64,000 nucleotides of DNA from Rhineura floridana (taxonomy: Eukaryota; Chordata; Lepidosauria; Squamata; Rhineuridae): NCBI RefSeq assembly GCF_030035675.1, contig NC_084495.1, positions 11,191,001-11,255,000 on the forward strand, read 5' to 3'. A model generated the notes under the pieces. The model was not told the DNA's origin, searched no databases, and saw only the letters and a list, made by a program, of their open reading frames with translations. Numbering within the stretch: the first letter of the stretch is position 1; each line of letters begins with the position of its first letter. Of this stretch, positions 1 through 12,300 are shown piece after piece. Position numbers and translations under genes: made by a program.

Positions 1-941
1 GGGCAGCAAAAAAAGATTTTTATGGTGCCTCTATTGCATCTGCAGAGTGCTGTCCCAGGAGACTGTTCCAAGTGGTCTGGAGCCTGGTCGGTCCAGTTGC
101 TCCGGAACCAATGGAACATGCTAAGGCCTCCTGTGATGAGTTTGCTAAACACTTTGCGGAGAAAATCGATCGTATTAAGAGTGCTATTCCGTGCGCTGTG
201 GACACAGTGAGCGAGCCAGAGGTGACCAGTGGTGCTCTGGTGGTGTGGGATCGGTTCCAGCTTCTTCCATCTGATGAAGTGGACAAGGTGCTTTCAACCT
301 TAAAGCCAACCACTTGCTTATTCGATCCTTGCCCATCGTGGCTCATTATGAGCTGCAAAGACAGACTGGGTGAGGGGATCAAGATGGTGGTAAATACATC
401 TCTCGAAGAGGGAGTAATGCCATCAGCGCTCAAGGAGGCAGTAATAAAACCAATCTTAAAGAAGCCCTCCTTGGATCCCCAAGATCTGAACAACTTTCGC
501 CCAGTCTCAAATTTGCCATTCTTAGGCAAGGCGGTTGAGCGGGTGGTGGCAAAGCAGTTGCAAGCGCACTTGGAGGAAGCGGATTATCTGGATCCATTTC
601 AATCGGGCTTCAGGCCTGGACATGGGACTGAAACAGCCTTGGTCGCCTTGGTAGATGATATGAGGAGGGCGTGGGATAGGGGCGAATGCACCTTCCTTGT
701 CCTCCTTGATCTCTCAGCAGCTTTCGATACCGTTGACCACGTTATCCTCTTGGACCGCCTGGAGAGGTTAGGCATGGGGGGCACTGTATTGTAGTGGTTC
801 CATTCCTTCCTCTCTGGTAGGTACCAAAGAGTGGTATTGGAGGATGAGGTCTCGGATCCTTGGCCTCTCACTTGTGGGTTGCCACAGGGTTCCATCCTCT
901 CCCCGATGCTGTTCAACATCTATAGAAAACCGCTGGGGGCA
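1..941 (+). mobile_element. L2-clade LINE, outer element, 5' part (linker and N-terminal reverse transcriptase)
   Basis: The plus strand reads as the endonuclease-RT linker and then reverse transcriptase from position 3. Visible RT motifs are FRPVSNLPFLGK (about 497-532), DPFQSGFRPGHGTETAL (about 592-642), LLDLSAAFDTVDH (about 703-741) and LPQGSILSPML (about 880-912). These fit L2-type non-LTR elements. The element begins before the window. One in-frame stop (TAG, 792-794) stands where the inner copy has CAG. After it the same frame stays open to the break at about 941. The sequence then jumps to a second L2 and resumes at 2297, so this piece and 2297-3303 are halves of one element. Clade assignment is from memory of L2 proteins; CR1 is less likely. 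Confidence 0.85.
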
Positions 942-2296
942 TTTGAGGAGGGCATTAGATAGGGGAGAATCCACCTTTCTTGTCCTCCTCGATCTCTCAG
1001 CGGCTTTTGATACTGTCCACCACAGTATCCTTCTGCTTCGCCTGGAGGGATTGGGAATTGGAGGCACTGTATTACAGTGGTTCCATTCCTTTCTCTCCGA
1101 TAGGTACCAACAGGTAGCGTTGGGAGAGGAGGTATCAGACCCTTGGCCTCTCAATTGTGGTGTGCCACAGGGTTCTATCCTCTCTCCCATGCTATTTAAC
1201 ATCTATATGAAGCTGCTGGGGGCAATCATCAGGAGATTTGGGCTGCAGTGTCATCAATACGCAGATGACACTCAGCTCTATCTCTCGTTTAAATCTTCAC
1301 CAGAGTTGGCTGTGGAGACCTTGTCCAAGTGCCTGGAATCCGTGAGTGGATGGATGGGAAGGAACAAGCTGAAGTTGAACCCTGATAAGACCGAGGTACT
1401 ACTTGTGGGGGACAAGAGAAGGTTGGGCGACATTGACCTGAAGTTCAACGGAGTGAGTTTACCCCTAAAGGACCAGGTCCGCAGCCTTGGGGTTGTGCTT
1501 GATTCCAGGCTGTCCATGGAGGCTCAGATTTCGGCAGTGAGCCGGGCAGCCTGCTACCAACTACACCTCATACGAAGGCCGCAACCCTACCTTCCTGTTC
1601 ACCAGCTCCCACTAGTGGTACACACCCAGGTCACCTCTCGTTTGGACTACTGTAATGCGCTCTACGTGGGGTTACCCTTGAAAATGGTCCGGAAATTACA
1701 ACTGATACAAAATGCGGCGGCTCGACTACTTACAAATAGTCGCCGCCGAGATCACATCACACCAGTGTTGTTTGACCTACACTGGCTACCAGTTGTTTTC
1801 CGAGCCCAATTCAAGGTGTTGGTATTGACCTTTAAATCCCTACACGGTTCCGGCCCAGTTTATCTTACGGAGCGCCTTCAACGCCACCAATTATGCCGCC
1901 CGACAAGATCGGCCACACAGGGCCTTCTCTCAATCCCACCAACAAAAACAGCCAGATTGGCGGGTACAAGAGAGAGGGCATTCTCAGTGGCGGCCCCCAC
2001 TCTTTGGAACTCCCTCCCACAAGATCTCCGGCACGCCTCTTCCCTAAATGTGTTTCGGAAAGCCTTAAAGACCTGGCTCTTTCAGCAGGCCTTCGGGGTA
2101 TCCGGGGAGGGTTAATTGTTATAACTGAAATGCCTCCTGCCCAGTTTTAATATTGTTGCTGTAGATGTGTTGTTTTTATATTGTATTATTGTATTTTATC
2201 AATTGTATTTTAACTATTTTGTAAGTCGCCTAGAGTGGCCATTGGCCAGATAGGCAACGAAGAAATTAAATTTATTATTTATTATTATTATTATTA
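942..2296 (+). mobile_element. L2-clade LINE, inner 5'-truncated copy inserted in the outer L2
   Basis: A second L2, truncated at its 5' end within the RT domain (starting near RRALDRGESTF), runs with an unbroken frame from 943 to the stop at 2113-2115. It has the catalytic YADD box at 1258-1269 and then the usual C-terminal block (DYCNALYVGLPLK, LHWLPVVFRAQFKV, RERAFSVAAPTLWN). A 3'UTR follows, with the L2-type end TCGCCTAGAGTGG and a short ATT-rich repeat tail (about 2265-2296). The intact frame suggests it is younger than its host element. The host sequence continues directly after the tail, which marks this as an insertion rather than a tandem array. A Met codon at 844 belongs to the outer element in another frame and is not the start. 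Confidence 0.85.
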
Positions 2297-3303
2297 TCAG
2301 GAGATTTGGGCTGCAATGTCATCAGTATACGGATGACATGCAGCTCTATCTCTCATTTAAATCTTCACCGAGGTTGGCTGTAGAAACCCTGTCCAAGTGC
2401 CTGGAGTCGGTGAGTGGCTGGATGGGAAGGAATAAGCTGAAGCTGAACCCTGACAAAACCGAGGTACTGTTTGTGGGAGACAAAGGAAGGCTGGGGGATG
2501 TGGACCTGGTGCTCAATGGGGTACGATTGCCCCTGAAAGACCAGGTCCGCAGCCTGGGGGTCATTCTTGACTCCCAGCTGTCCATGGAGGCTCAAGTCTC
2601 GGCTGTGAACCGGGCGGCGCTGTATCAACTCCATCTGATACGGAGGCTGCGCCCCTACCTTCCCAACCATCTGCTCCCACCGGTAGTACATGCCCTGGTC
2701 ACCTCTCGCCTAGATTACTGTAATGCGCTCTACGTGGGGTTACCCTTGAAAACGGTCCGGAAGCTGCAACTGGTACAGAATGCGGTGGCTCGTCTGATTA
2801 AAGGCAGCCGCCGACAAGATCACATCACTCCAGTGCTGAAGGAGTTGCACTGGCTACCGGTTGTTTACCGGGCCCAATTCAAGGTGTTGGTTTTGACCTT
2901 TAAAACCCTACACGGTTTTAGCCCAGTCTATCTGAAGGAGCGCCTCCAGCATCGTCAGGAATGCCGCTCAACAAGATCAGCCTCAGAAGACCTTCTCTCG
3001 ATCCCACCGGTGAAAACAGCTAGACTGGTGAGGACTAGAGAGAGGGCTTTTTCAATAGTGGCCCCCAACCTGTGGAACTGTCTCCCAAATGATCTCCGCC
3101 ATGCCCCTTCTATGATGAGCTTCCGCTGGGCCTTGAAGACCTGGCTCTTCAGGCAGGCTTTTGGGGTGGGTTAGGTTTTTACTGTTATGGTTTTAAATTT
3201 TAACGTTTTAATGTATTGTTTTTTATCTTGTACGTTGCCCAGAGTGGCTGGACAACTAGCCAGATGGGCGACTAATAAATTGAATAAATAAATAAATAAA
3301 TAA
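2297..3303 (+). mobile_element. L2-clade LINE, outer element, 3' part (C-terminal RT and 3' end)
   Basis: The outer L2 resumes at the block just upstream of the catalytic box and is open to the stop at 3172-3174. The catalytic motif reads YTDD instead of YADD (inner copy YADD; a G-to-A type change), so this copy should be catalytically dead. The C-terminal L2 block follows (DYCNALYVGLPLK, LHWLPVVYRAQFKV, RERAFSIVAPNLWN). The 3'UTR ends with GTACGTTGCCCAGAGTGGC and an AATA repeat tail at about 3281-3303. Confidence 0.85.
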
Positions 3304-4197
3304 TGTTGTACATACAATTATGAACCAGCTGTAGTTGTGAATAGTGAGTAGAGAAGATCACCCTATTGACCTCACACCTGCCATCTTATTTTAGGAACAG
3401 GGAAGCATATGACAATCAGATGCACCAGAAGAGCATCTCTGACTCACAAAATGTTTCATTCAAACCGCACCCTTGCTCTGCCCCAGTACCTTAGAGTCTT
3501 CCCTGCTTTTTGACAGTTTCAGTTTCTCCATAGATGAGGACAGGACACTATACATGGTTACAAAAGTAAGGCTGCTTCTTTGTCGAGCTGCAAAGCAAAT
3601 GGAGCAATTAGCCAGCGAGATGGCTTCCAGCCAGGGGCATGGTGGTGGGGGATATGGGCATCAAGCATTCATATAGGCCATCTAATTGGCATTTCTTCCT
3701 ACCTGAACTCAGAGCCTTTTTCAGTTTGTTCTTGGACATCTGGCTCCTGTTTAGATACAAGTTCAGTTAGTCTAATTTGTTAAAGGAGTTCAGAATAAAA
3801 ACACAGCTAATGATTTTTATTGTTATTCCAAGGTTCATAATAGTACCCGAGACCACTTCCTGGCCCTGCCTGGAATCCCAGGAATCAAATGTTTTAAATG
3901 GAAGAAGTATGTTTCTAAGTCTCATGGATGCAGCAGTTAGAAAAAAATATGATGGCATGCTTAACTAATGGAGTCAGCAGTTATACATAACAGGAATGCA
4001 TGAACATGGGGGACATTATGGCAGTAGGCTGCCACAATGTGTCTTTGTTAGAGAACCCTCGCATGCGCAGGATTTGTGATCATAGGAAGAGAGGGCCTCT
4101 TACATGGACAGCTGCATATGTGAGGTTCTCTCACAGATTCTAATGAACATGCATAGGTTACAAAGCTCGTCTCCCGCACCCCTGTCGTTAATTTAGC
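3304..4197. other. Unannotated stretch
   Basis: No gene, RNA or repeat that I can name. Open frames here are short and lack family motifs. Confidence 0.4.
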
Positions 4198-4316
4198 ATT
4201 GTATAACGTTTGATCTGAACAGGGTGGTTTATAGCAGATGCCACTGGAGGTCACTGATTCATAGGGTCACCATAAGTCGTAATCGACTTGAAGGCATATA
4301 ACAACAAAATAACATT
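4198..4316 (+). mobile_element. Bov-B/RTE LINE 3' end fragment
   Basis: The sequence contains GATCTGAACAGGGTGG, then CATAGGGTCACCATAAGTCG and AATCGACTTGAAGGCA with an ACAACAAAA end. This is the sense-strand 3' end of the RTE/Bov-B-like LINE that also appears antisense at 15430-15700 and 44010-44185. 5' truncated. Confidence 0.65.
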
Positions 4317-4857
4317 TGAAAAGGGCTCAGGTGAACAGTTAAAAAGCCCAAATGCATTACATTTTCCACCTTTTGAGATTTCATACTCAAGATTTCTTAA
4401 CCTGACTCTCGGGTTAGTGCTTTGGGAGCAACATTCTTAAAAAATAAGAACATGCAGGAGGACTAAGCACAACATGCCCACTAACTCTAGTTTGATATCT
4501 AGGCAGTTCAGGAGAGCAATATGCATACTTTGCAGCTAAAACTTGCAAAACTGTATATTTCCCATAATACCTAGGGATGGACCTGAGTTGCACAGGTCCA
4601 AAATCACAGCCATGGGAGGAGCCCTATTCCTCCTGAGCCAGTAGCCAAGTGAGAGAATTTTAGTTGGTGTTCCTCAGCCCAGGAACTGCTAACTCTCCAG
4701 CCCAACAACATGAGAGCTGCTTCTCCCACACAGCCCTTCTGTCCAGATGGAGGAACGACATGGATTGGGGAAATTATGTGGTTCATTTCCATACAAGCTT
4801 CCTTGAAAGGGTGGTGCTGGCATAGGAAGGAATTGCTTCATTTCCCCGCATGAGTTC
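4317..4857. other. Unannotated stretch
   Basis: No coding exon or named repeat recognised. Confidence 0.4.
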
Positions 4858-4865
4858 TTCTATCC

Positions 4866-4990
4866 CAGATGTGGGGAATCTTTGGCCCTCCAGATGTTGC
4901 TGAGCTACAACTCCCATCAGCTCAACCTAGCATGGCCAATGCCCATGGTAGTTCAGCAACATCTGGAGGGCCAAAGGTTCCTCACACTCA
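4866..4990. mobile_element. hAT palindromic MITE (family A), 8-bp target duplication
   Basis: A 125-bp near-palindrome with arms GGCCCTCCAGATGTTGCTGA and their reverse complement around ACAACTCCCATCAG. It is flanked by a perfect 8-bp duplication TTCTATCC (4858-4865 and 4991-4998), the hAT signature. This is the commonest short element in the window, seen in about a dozen places. Confidence 0.85.
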
Positions 4991-5250
4991 TTCTATCCAA
5001 GCAAAGTGGTGTGGAGCTGGACTGTAGATAAACAATTTACACAAAACTGTGGTAATGTATAAATTAGGCTCCCACCATCTCATTTGGAGCTATTGGTTGA
5101 CAAGGTTACAGTCGATCACTTCACACCCCACAGAATATGACATTCTTGTCTTCTTCACTCGTTTGAGCATTTTATCCCAGAGATGCTAACAGATCTGCTT
5201 GCCTTTGTTCAGCTGGGCTTCAAAGGAAGCGCACCAGGCAGCTGGTTCTC

Positions 5251-6391
5251 TTATCTTGCCCAACCCAGATTGCTGAGACTGTACTTCTCACCCTGAACAT
5301 CTGCCACTTGGTTCTCCCAGCCAGCATACCTGGGGGGTTCCTGTTTCCCTGCAGCACTGCTTGGCTGGATCTGCTTGGCTAGATCTTTACTTTCTTTATC
5401 TGTTCCCAGTGCTCCGCTCTGGGGCCTGCTTGTAATCAGGCCAACCACCATGGAGGGCCCCACACCCACAGTCTTCCAGCCTTGTTGAGAAGGCCCCACT
5501 GCTACTGATGCTGTTGTCCTGTGGACTTGTAGCCCAGACTTCTTTTCCTTCCGTGATGGGCTCCAAGAAGTGGAGCGCCCCTTCTTTGGGGAGCGGCTTG
5601 AAGATGTCTGTGGCCTGCTACTCTGTGCCTTGCTAGGCTCCTGGGATTTCACATTTGTTGTCTGTGAATGTGCGGCACTTTCCTGGCCCCGACTCCCTGG
5701 CTCAGAAGGAGCAACTGCGGCTGCAGGTTTCTCAGAAGTCATTTGAGCTGGCTGACTGGTTGGTCTGGATGGGCCAGCTGCCATTGACTTGGCACGCACT
5801 TCAGAAGGTCCAGCAGCCTCTGAAACATCATATGCATCTGACGGACCCGCTGCCTCTAAGGCACGGGATTTGGGGGCCGGACTGGCTGCTGGTGCTTTTG
5901 TTGAAACACCTCCGGATGCAGGCCGACTCTGCTTTGTGGAAGGGCTCTGGGAAGCTGGGCCTTTTCTTCCTTGTCTTGATGAAGGCTTGACTGGCTTTGA
6001 TGGGCCAGGACTTCTGTCCAGAGATTTGGCAGGAGACTCCTTCTCCTTGTGAGTCTCGGAGCTGTCCTGTTGTGAGAGTGTAGTGGCTAGGGTTTGTACC
6101 AAAGATCTGGATTTTTTGCTCCTTTGTAGTTTCACAGGTTCAGGTTCACATTCTAATGATGTTCTAGGAGTGGAGGGACGTGCTGCCTCAGACACGGCAA
6201 ATGGCTGAGAAGGTCCTGCTCCCACTGAAGCTCGAGATCGTGGGAAGGAGTGAGGAGAAACCTGCTTAAGCATGGATTGCTTCTGTGATTTGGAAGGTCT
6301 GCGGAATCCGGAAAGGCCAACCTGGGATCCTGGTGACTGCTTAGTTGCACTCTTGCTCATCAACTTGGGAGCAGAAGACTGAGACTGTTCT
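5251..6391 (-). CDS. GARIN5B: GARIN5B-like exon 6 (low-complexity C-terminal tail, stop)
   Basis: Last exon with about 380 codons, rich in Ser, Pro, Ala, Lys and Gln. It includes repeats of the form AAGPS / VGAGPSQP / EAAGPS. No folded domain is evident and the tail is probably disordered. Two acceptors fit: CACTTCCAG (exon from 6391, in phase with exon 5) and CTTTATAG (exon from 6405, in phase with exon 4). Ends NLGWAR and TAA/TAG-type stop at 5251. No poly(A) signal was assigned. Confidence 0.8.
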
Positions 6392-9300
6392 CTGGAAGTG
6401 TATTCCTATAAAGGAAGAAGGTTAAAATATCCTGGCATATATGGGGAATGGATTCCCAGAAATCAATGAAAGATAAATGCAATTACCATAGCATTGCTTC
6501 CAAAGAAAGCTTGGCCCACCCACTTCTCAATGAACTAGAGCTCTGAACTCATACAGGAACACAGAAGGGCTAGGATTCTGATGACTGGTGGTCCCAGAGC
6601 TCTGCCCACTGCTTTGGTGGGAGACTCCACTAGACAATGGGGACAGGGAATCAAAGAATTTTACTAGTTCCACCCACCCCCTTGCGATTCTGCCTTCAAT
6701 CTGCATCCCTTCCCTCCCCCTTTCTCACATTTCCGACCACACAGGTCAACCAAATTGCAAGTCAAGAAAATTGCTGACAGGGACTAGCACCTTGGGAAAA
6801 TGCCCTGTGTGTCATAAGGTATCCCAAGTCCAGCCACTGGGTTCTCTGGGAGATAACAAGATCTACAGAGCTGGAGAAGGAAAAGATCAGTCTCCTTACC
6901 TTTTTGGGTGAGATTCCAACTGATCCTTGAGAAGCAAAACCTTTTGAAATAAAGAGGAAAGGAGGAAGGGAGTGAAAGCTGTGGAGGCCACAAAGGGTCC
7001 TGTCAGTGGTCTGTAGAGACAGGCACCTGGTTCTAGGGGGGATGCACCCCTGCTGTCCCACTCAGCTACTTCAGACACTCTGCTGTATAAAAGGCTCCAA
7101 GATGCGTCATCCTGGCATCTCAAGACTGGGGGCACCGTGCTGAGATGTTTGGCTGGAGGGCTGTTCTTGTGCCCACCTCAGACATATCAGGGAGCAGGGC
7201 TGAAGTTTAACCTGAGCATGGCCTTGCCTTCAGTGCCTCCATCCTTACCTGATTTGAGGATGCTGTGTTGTGAAGCAAGGTCACTTTCCCTGAAATGGAA
7301 AGGTGTGGATGAGAATTTGACCACACAACTACCACAGTTTGGCCAGAGCGGAATCAATTTCTCATTTCACAGGTGGAAACATGGATATATTTGTAACACC
7401 CCTAGTTCCATCGCAAAGGTCGCTGACAAGGCCTCCCCTTCCAATTACACATTGTTCAAGATTCAGTCTCCACCTCTGTATGTGTGAATTAATTTATGCT
7501 GGAGTAGCCTGGCTGCCTACATGTAGTTCCCCCTAATTTATGTAAACACTATTTGGTTGGAGAACTCCATGGCAAAATTTGGATAAGTGTAAAGTTCGAA
7601 GGAGGGCTGTATTTGGGTTCTCATATTGTTTCGGAAAGTGCAAATTTGATAGCTTCACCTTGAAATGCAAAATGGATCGAATTCCCCCCCCCATCCCAAT
7701 CTCCACCAACTTGAAAGCCAAATGGTGTTTGTTCTTTTAGTTACAGAGCCAAACTTAGTAGTCTAACAATGCATTACCAACAGCTCCAAATACAGCGGCT
7801 GCAGTGTATGAAATGGGAGACTGAGCCCTGCATGGTGTCTTGGGGGAGGCCATGGCTTATTTTATTTCTTTATTATTTGATTTATATCCTGCCCTTCCTC
7901 CCAGCAGGAGCCCAGATATTCACGTGTACCAAAGACACAGTACGTAAACATATATACACCTAGACATTTAACCCCAAGGAAGGAGCTGAACCCTGAAGAA
8001 TGATTAGCCATTTGCACTAAAAATGCCCCCCCAATAGGCACAATGATTTACCAAGGACCAGGAAACCAAGAAAAAAGGACAATCCCTGGTAAATAGGGAC
8101 TGTTGGGCTATATGGGGAAAGCACTTGGCTTTGGGCCAACCATGGGGGGGGAACCTGAGCGGTTGCTAGGCAACCCCCAAGCTCTTCCTCCCCCTCCCCC
8201 TAAACAGCCAATATAGCTAGCCAGTGCAAAGAGAATGAATGAAAATTCAGCTGCTTCTGCATTCCAGTGCAGCTGCACTGAGATGCAAGGTGAAGGGAAA
8301 AGAGATGCGTTGTTGCTACATAACAGGGTAGACCCCGGCTAGTACTACCTCAATAGACTAATCTCTCAGGGGTTACCCTGCTCTTTTCTGTTTCTCTTCA
8401 TATCTGTATGATGTTTTGCCAAAACCAACAACAGTAAATTAATTATTTTGCGTTATTTTTAAACAAGACAACACTTAGGATTGTTCAACCCAAAGCACAG
8501 CATGTACGTACGTGGATCTTGACATGCTCCTGGCCAAGCTGGCCTGACGTAGCTGCTTCTTCAGCTTTTCCGCGGACTGTGCACCCATGGTGCCTGGGAG
8601 CCAAGGCTGCTGGAGAAACACAGCACGTCATGCAGATGTGTAAGGATGGTCTAGTAAGGATGGCCGGGAGGGACAAGAGGGTGGGGGATGTGTCTGGGGT
8701 AGGGATGGGGGAGAAGTTTGATTCTGTTCACACTGAAAGGCAAATCAATCAAATTGGCAATTTCTGAAACAGTACAAAAACTGAAAGACAGCCCTCCATT
8801 GCCATTTGCACTCATTCCAATTTGGCAATGCAGTTGTCCAACCAGACAATGTTTATCAAAATGCATCTGACGGGAAAGTGTGCATAACAATGAATATATT
8901 AGTGAACATAACATACAAAAATGCATTATATTAGGAGAAATTGCTTGCAAAAATGTGTTCATAAGTCAAAACTGCATACAAAGAGAAGGAGGGGGGAAAT
9001 TAGGGGGGAAATCACACCAAACTGCTGATGAATTTTCATGAGAATTTTTTAAACGGCAAAAATTGGGAAAATGAGAAATTGGGAGAAGTGAAATGGAAGA
9101 TCCTTCCACACTTTGTCTGGGGCAGGCTTGTTGACAAGCTGGGATGCCAGAGGTGGGGGAGGGGCTAGGGTAAGACTGAGCAGTGTGATGATGGCAGGCG
9201 GATATGGTAAAGGACAAAGAAGGAAGGCTTTTGGGTAGCTTTGCTTCATGAGACTCACCTTCTCAGATGTAGCACGCAAGCTAGCACTCTTCCATATCAT

Positions 9301-12300
9301 GTGAAGCCCCGATTCCTTAGAGGTGAAGCTGACTGGAGCACTGATCCTGCCGCTGGCCATGTGCAACAGGTAAGCAAGGCGTATCCAGCGCTCAAAGAGG
9401 AGGTTCTCATCCCCTTTGGGGGCACAGAGTTGCAGATAATATTTTCGCCCTGTTGCCAACTTTACTTTCAGCTGTCGCTCATTCACGTTATGCACAAAAA
9501 TCTCCACCAGGTGTAGAGGGATCAACCTGTGAGGGAAGGAAGGACTCAGCCTAGGAACCTCCCAGGTGGTGGGGTTTTCCCGGAAAAGTGAGGGATGGCA
9601 GAATGGGGGACTGCACCAATCTCACCGAGTGATCTCCAGGTCTTTCACCGTTGCCTTTGTGGTTTTGACACCTTTCTTTACTTGGGCCATGATCATCAGG
9701 TCAGGAAGTAGTAGAGATGGGCTGCTGGCTAAAACACCCATGATGATTAGATTGGGGTGGTCGTGGATGCCAACGTATTCACCCCTCTCGGTTACCTGCG
9801 TGAGAGGAGAGGAGAGGGGAGGGGAGTCTGCTAAGAATGGAACAAAAGCTGTGGCAACAGGAGCCCCAAACAAGCTACAGCATCTGAAATCATTTGGGAA
9901 ATGCAGGGTCTGGCTGACAGTAGACCTTCCCAGCTGTTCCTTGCACTGTGGCTCCTACGCCTCTTCAGGCCTAGAGTCTCTTCAGCCTACCATCAAAGCC
10001 TTTGTTTCTTCCCCCTCTCATATATAATCACATGAAGCTGCCTTAATATCAGGATAGGCCACAGGTCGGTTTAGTCCAACACTGTCTGTTCTGCCTGGCA
10101 ACAGCTGTCTATATGGGCTTTGGTGGAAGCAACAGAAGTGGCTCCTTTAAGGCATATAGGCCACTGCCCAACCAACAGCAGCATGGCCATAGCTCAGTGG
10201 CAGAGCATTTGGTTTGCACGCAGACTGGCCCAGGTTCAATCCCCAGCATCTCCAGACAGGGCTGGGAGAGGCCCCTGCCTAAAACCCTGGAAAGCTGCTG
10301 CATGTCAGAGTAGGCAATACTGAACCTCCTCAGTATTGTTGGCAGTAAAGCACCAACCCTTGCAACAACAAGTAACCTGAGCCAGTAGGGGGCGATAGAC
10401 AGAAAGGCCACCTATTTTCCCCTTACTGAGTCCTTGTTTGTTTTTCCTCAGGCTTTGCTTCCTCCTGGCTCTGCAATGGCCACATGTATGTCTGTTGTCA
10501 GAATGATTTTATTCCCCAGTGGTAATAAACCTTACATTTCTTTACCCTTTCAACCAACAGCCTTTTGAGACTATTTTTGCATCAGGCTATTTGTGGCAAT
10601 ATATGCCAACTTACTTAGACTCAGACTAAGGCAGCTCCCTATGATCAATGACTCTTAGTCTACCTTCAGTCAGCCCTCACTTGCCCTGCCTTCTTACTTG
10701 CAAGCAATCCAGGGGGTGGCACTGCCTTTGAGCTTCCTCCCCCTTAGTCTCCTGAGTGTTGCCCCTCATTGAACTCAGCCGGGAAGAGGAGGATAGAGAC
10801 AACTAGAATGAGTTGGCTCTGACTGTCTTTGGCTCTGGTTCCACCTCCCATTGGGGCTCCCTGCCTTTCTGCCCCAACAGTCCCAATGGGCTCCAGCCAC
10901 CGTTGGATAGAAGCCTTTCCCATCACCCACTACCTGAGCCTTTCAACTAGAAGTCGGAAGCAGGGCCTTCTGGGGCAATTTGCTGCAGTCGGTTGTCGAT
11001 GCAACCATCTGCCCCCTCCCATGCCTCTTTATGAGCACTTCCATGCAAAGAAACACAAGGAAACACAATGGCCCAAACTGGCATGCGGGCAGACTGAGCC
11101 AGCAGGCACTTGGGAACAGGATGGCTCTTAGCAGTAATTGCGAAATGGTTTGCCTGCCGCCGCAAAGCATAATGGAAACTGCAGTTTGTAAAGTTTTCTG
11201 GGAATTTGTAGCTTGGTCGGGAGAAACCACAGTTCCCAGGATTCTTTGAGGGAAGAAGTCACATGGTTTCAATGGGCTTCTGCTGGGCGGATGGGCGAGA
11301 TATAAATCTAATTAACAACACCACCAACAACAACAGCAATAATAATGTGTGTTGAATGTGCTTTAAATGTATGGTATTGGTGTGGTGTGGATCTGCCTTT
11401 AATCTACGCTGGCCAATATGGTGCACATCCTTGTACGTTCATGGGGGGAGGGCAGGCTCCAACAGGGAACACTGCTGCAGAAATCTCTGTGCTGTAAGCC
11501 ACACTGCCCAACCAAGGGCAGCATTCAGTTCACCTGCACAAAGGTGCCCTCGAACATTGGTGCATCTCCATATGGATAGTATTCAGGCTGCCGCAGCACC
11601 TCCTGCAGACTGCCAGTTGCTGGGGCCCAGCCAGGGAAAGGCTGCTCACGGATACCTTTGGTGAGATTCTGCAAGCCCTTCTGCTTAGTCCCTGGGAGAC
11701 CAGAAAATAAAAATTAACAAAGAGGATTCATATGAGAAATGACAGGGGAAGTCCAGGGTCAAAACCTTCAGTCTGCAGGACCTGGCTTTTGTCTTGCAGC
11801 AGGACTCAGGGACCCTTCCCTTTTGCAGTTCACTCCCTGTGTCAAATTATCGGCAGCGGCTTGTGGTTCCATGTCAGTGGAATCTGCTCTGGGTTTTCGT
11901 CTGAACTTTTGAGCGCTGTCCAAAGTGCTGAAGCCTGACCCCAAATTTAGATTCAGCACCCTGGACAGCTCCTTGAAAGTTCAGAGTGAACCCCAGAACA
12001 GATTCCACCACACCACTGACATGGACCTATCAGCCTCCATTGCAAATTATAGGTTGTAAGCCTCTTGGGGCAGGAACTTCTTCATAAAGCCGGTGTGGGG
12101 AACTTTGGGCCCTCCTGATGTTGCTGAACTATAGCTCCCATCAATGCCATCAAGCGTGGCCAATGTCCAGGGATGATGGGAGCTGTAGTTCAGCAACATT
12201 TGGAGGGCCAAAGGGTCCCCACACCCACAGTAAAGCATCACACACAGTGATGGTGCAAAAATAAAGCCTCATTATACCCCCTCCCACATATGTTAAAGTT

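Noticed and set aside
844-942. Start of a 423-codon open frame at 844
   Set aside because: The first 33 codons are the outer L2 read in the wrong frame; the real LINE frame begins at the insertion junction near 943.
5655-6052. Plus-strand open frames over the GARIN exon 6 region
   Set aside because: They are antisense shadows of the low-complexity tail and lack any motif.
6898-6938. A 41-nt candidate exon in the GARIN-like gene (acceptor TTTCAAAAG, donor GTAAGG)
   Set aside because: Its length does not keep the phase between exons 4 or 5 and exon 6, and it has no family similarity.
10183-10270. tRNA gene
   Set aside because: A- and B-box-like motifs belong to a SINE head; the acceptor stem does not pair and the SINE body follows. 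The same holds at 16118, 56847 and 61434.
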